A DNA stretch of 6,299 bases. It comes from GCA-002712965 sp913048525. Its GTDB lineage: Bacteria > Chloroflexota > Dehalococcoidia > Lucifugimonadales > UBA826. Position numbers and translations under genes: made by a program. Of this stretch, positions 5,948 through 6,299 are shown one piece after another. The first letter of the stretch is position 1. Each line of letters opens with the position of its first letter. The notes under the pieces were generated by a model. It did no database searches and had not been told where the DNA came from. It saw only the letters and a list, made by a program, of their open reading frames with translations. The stretch lies in assembly GCA_913048525.1 (NCBI GenBank), contig CAJWWP010000072.1, positions 1 through 6,299 on the forward strand, read 5' to 3'.

Positions 5948-6299
5948 ATGGTTGTTGAACCCTCTTTAAAAAAGCCATTTTTAAACTACAGTCATACTGT
6001 AGGCCTGTGTGTAATGCAGGACAGGGGATTTATGTATCCCGTCGATACCCTATTGGCTAGAGACGGGAAAATGCATACTGTCAGTAGAGCATACGTGGCC
6101 GCCAGGGACCAACTTAGAGTGACAGTGTATAACTCTGACAGTGAATATTTTGGTGTTTACGGAGGCTTTGGAGACGGGCTAGGTCAATTTAAATGGCCCT
6201 CTTGCATAGCCCAGGACAGTCAGGAAAATATCTATATAAGTGACGAACAACTTAACAGGATAAATGTTTTTTCTAACGAAGGAACACCAATTAAACACT
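5948..6299 (+). CDS. NHL-repeat protein, copy 2, 5' part (runs off window end)
   Basis: ATG 5948 begins a frame open to the right edge (117 complete codons). AGGTGAG (5936-5942) lies five bases upstream, a good ribosome binding site. The product is a paralogue of the NHL protein at 1884-2879: residues 79-108, including ENIYISDEQLNRINVF, share 19 of 30 positions with residues 73-102 of copy 1, and the N-terminal LNYSHTVGL...RGF segment resembles LQYSSNIGF...RGF of copy 1. Two repeat units are visible, the first (about 31-62) rather degenerate. The remaining blades lie beyond the window. The 57-base gap after DUF1800 copy 2 contains no evident terminator, so co-transcription is likely. A three-residue ORF (ATG 5930, TGA 5939-5941) overlaps the ribosome binding site and is probably meaningless. 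Confidence 0.85.
   Translation, partial: MVVEPSLKKPFLNYSHTVGLCVMQDRGFMYPVDTLLARDGKMHTVSRAYVAARDQLRVTVYNSDSEYFGVYGGFGDGLGQFKWPSCIAQDSQENIYISDEQLNRINVFSNEGTPIKH

Overview
The window holds five genes and one gene fragment from an uncultured-looking bacterium. A moderately AT-rich composition, clear Shine-Dalgarno sites, a reductive-dehalogenase-like Fe-S protein, DUF1800 proteins without signal peptides and NHL-repeat propellers together recall environmental (perhaps marine, SAR202-like) Chloroflexota. That taxonomic guess rests on gene content only, with no marker gene, and is weak.

Layout: (1) 3-257 (+) is the C-terminal end of an alpha/beta-hydrolase with its catalytic-histidine motif. (2) 404-1858 (+) is a complete DUF1800 protein, followed after 25 bases by (3) 1884-2879 (+), a complete NHL-repeat beta-propeller; the two look like an operon with a possible promoter at 273-300. 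(4) A nested hairpin plus T-run at 2889-2934 separates this operon from a convergent gene on the minus strand, 2933-4189. That gene is a reductive-dehalogenase-like, corrinoid/two-[4Fe-4S] family protein without a Tat signal. (5) A 270-base AT-rich divergent intergenic region (4190-4459) carries a minus-strand TATAAT, a phased AACGTTC direct repeat and a very strong Shine-Dalgarno in front of a five-codon mini-ORF. (6) 4460-5890 (+) is a second DUF1800 protein, clearly paralogous to the first. (7) From 5948 to beyond the window end (+) is a second NHL protein, paralogous to the first NHL protein.

The main point is the repeated architecture: a DUF1800-NHL gene pair occurs twice in the same order and orientation, with a reductive-dehalogenase-like gene lying between the copies on the opposite strand. 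The paralogues are diverged (about 65% identity over the best DUF1800 block, 19/30 over the best NHL block, counted by hand), so the duplication is old and both copies have been kept intact. This suggests that the DUF1800 and NHL products work together, possibly as a complex with exchangeable or paired subunits. Their biochemical function is not known and cannot be read from the sequence.
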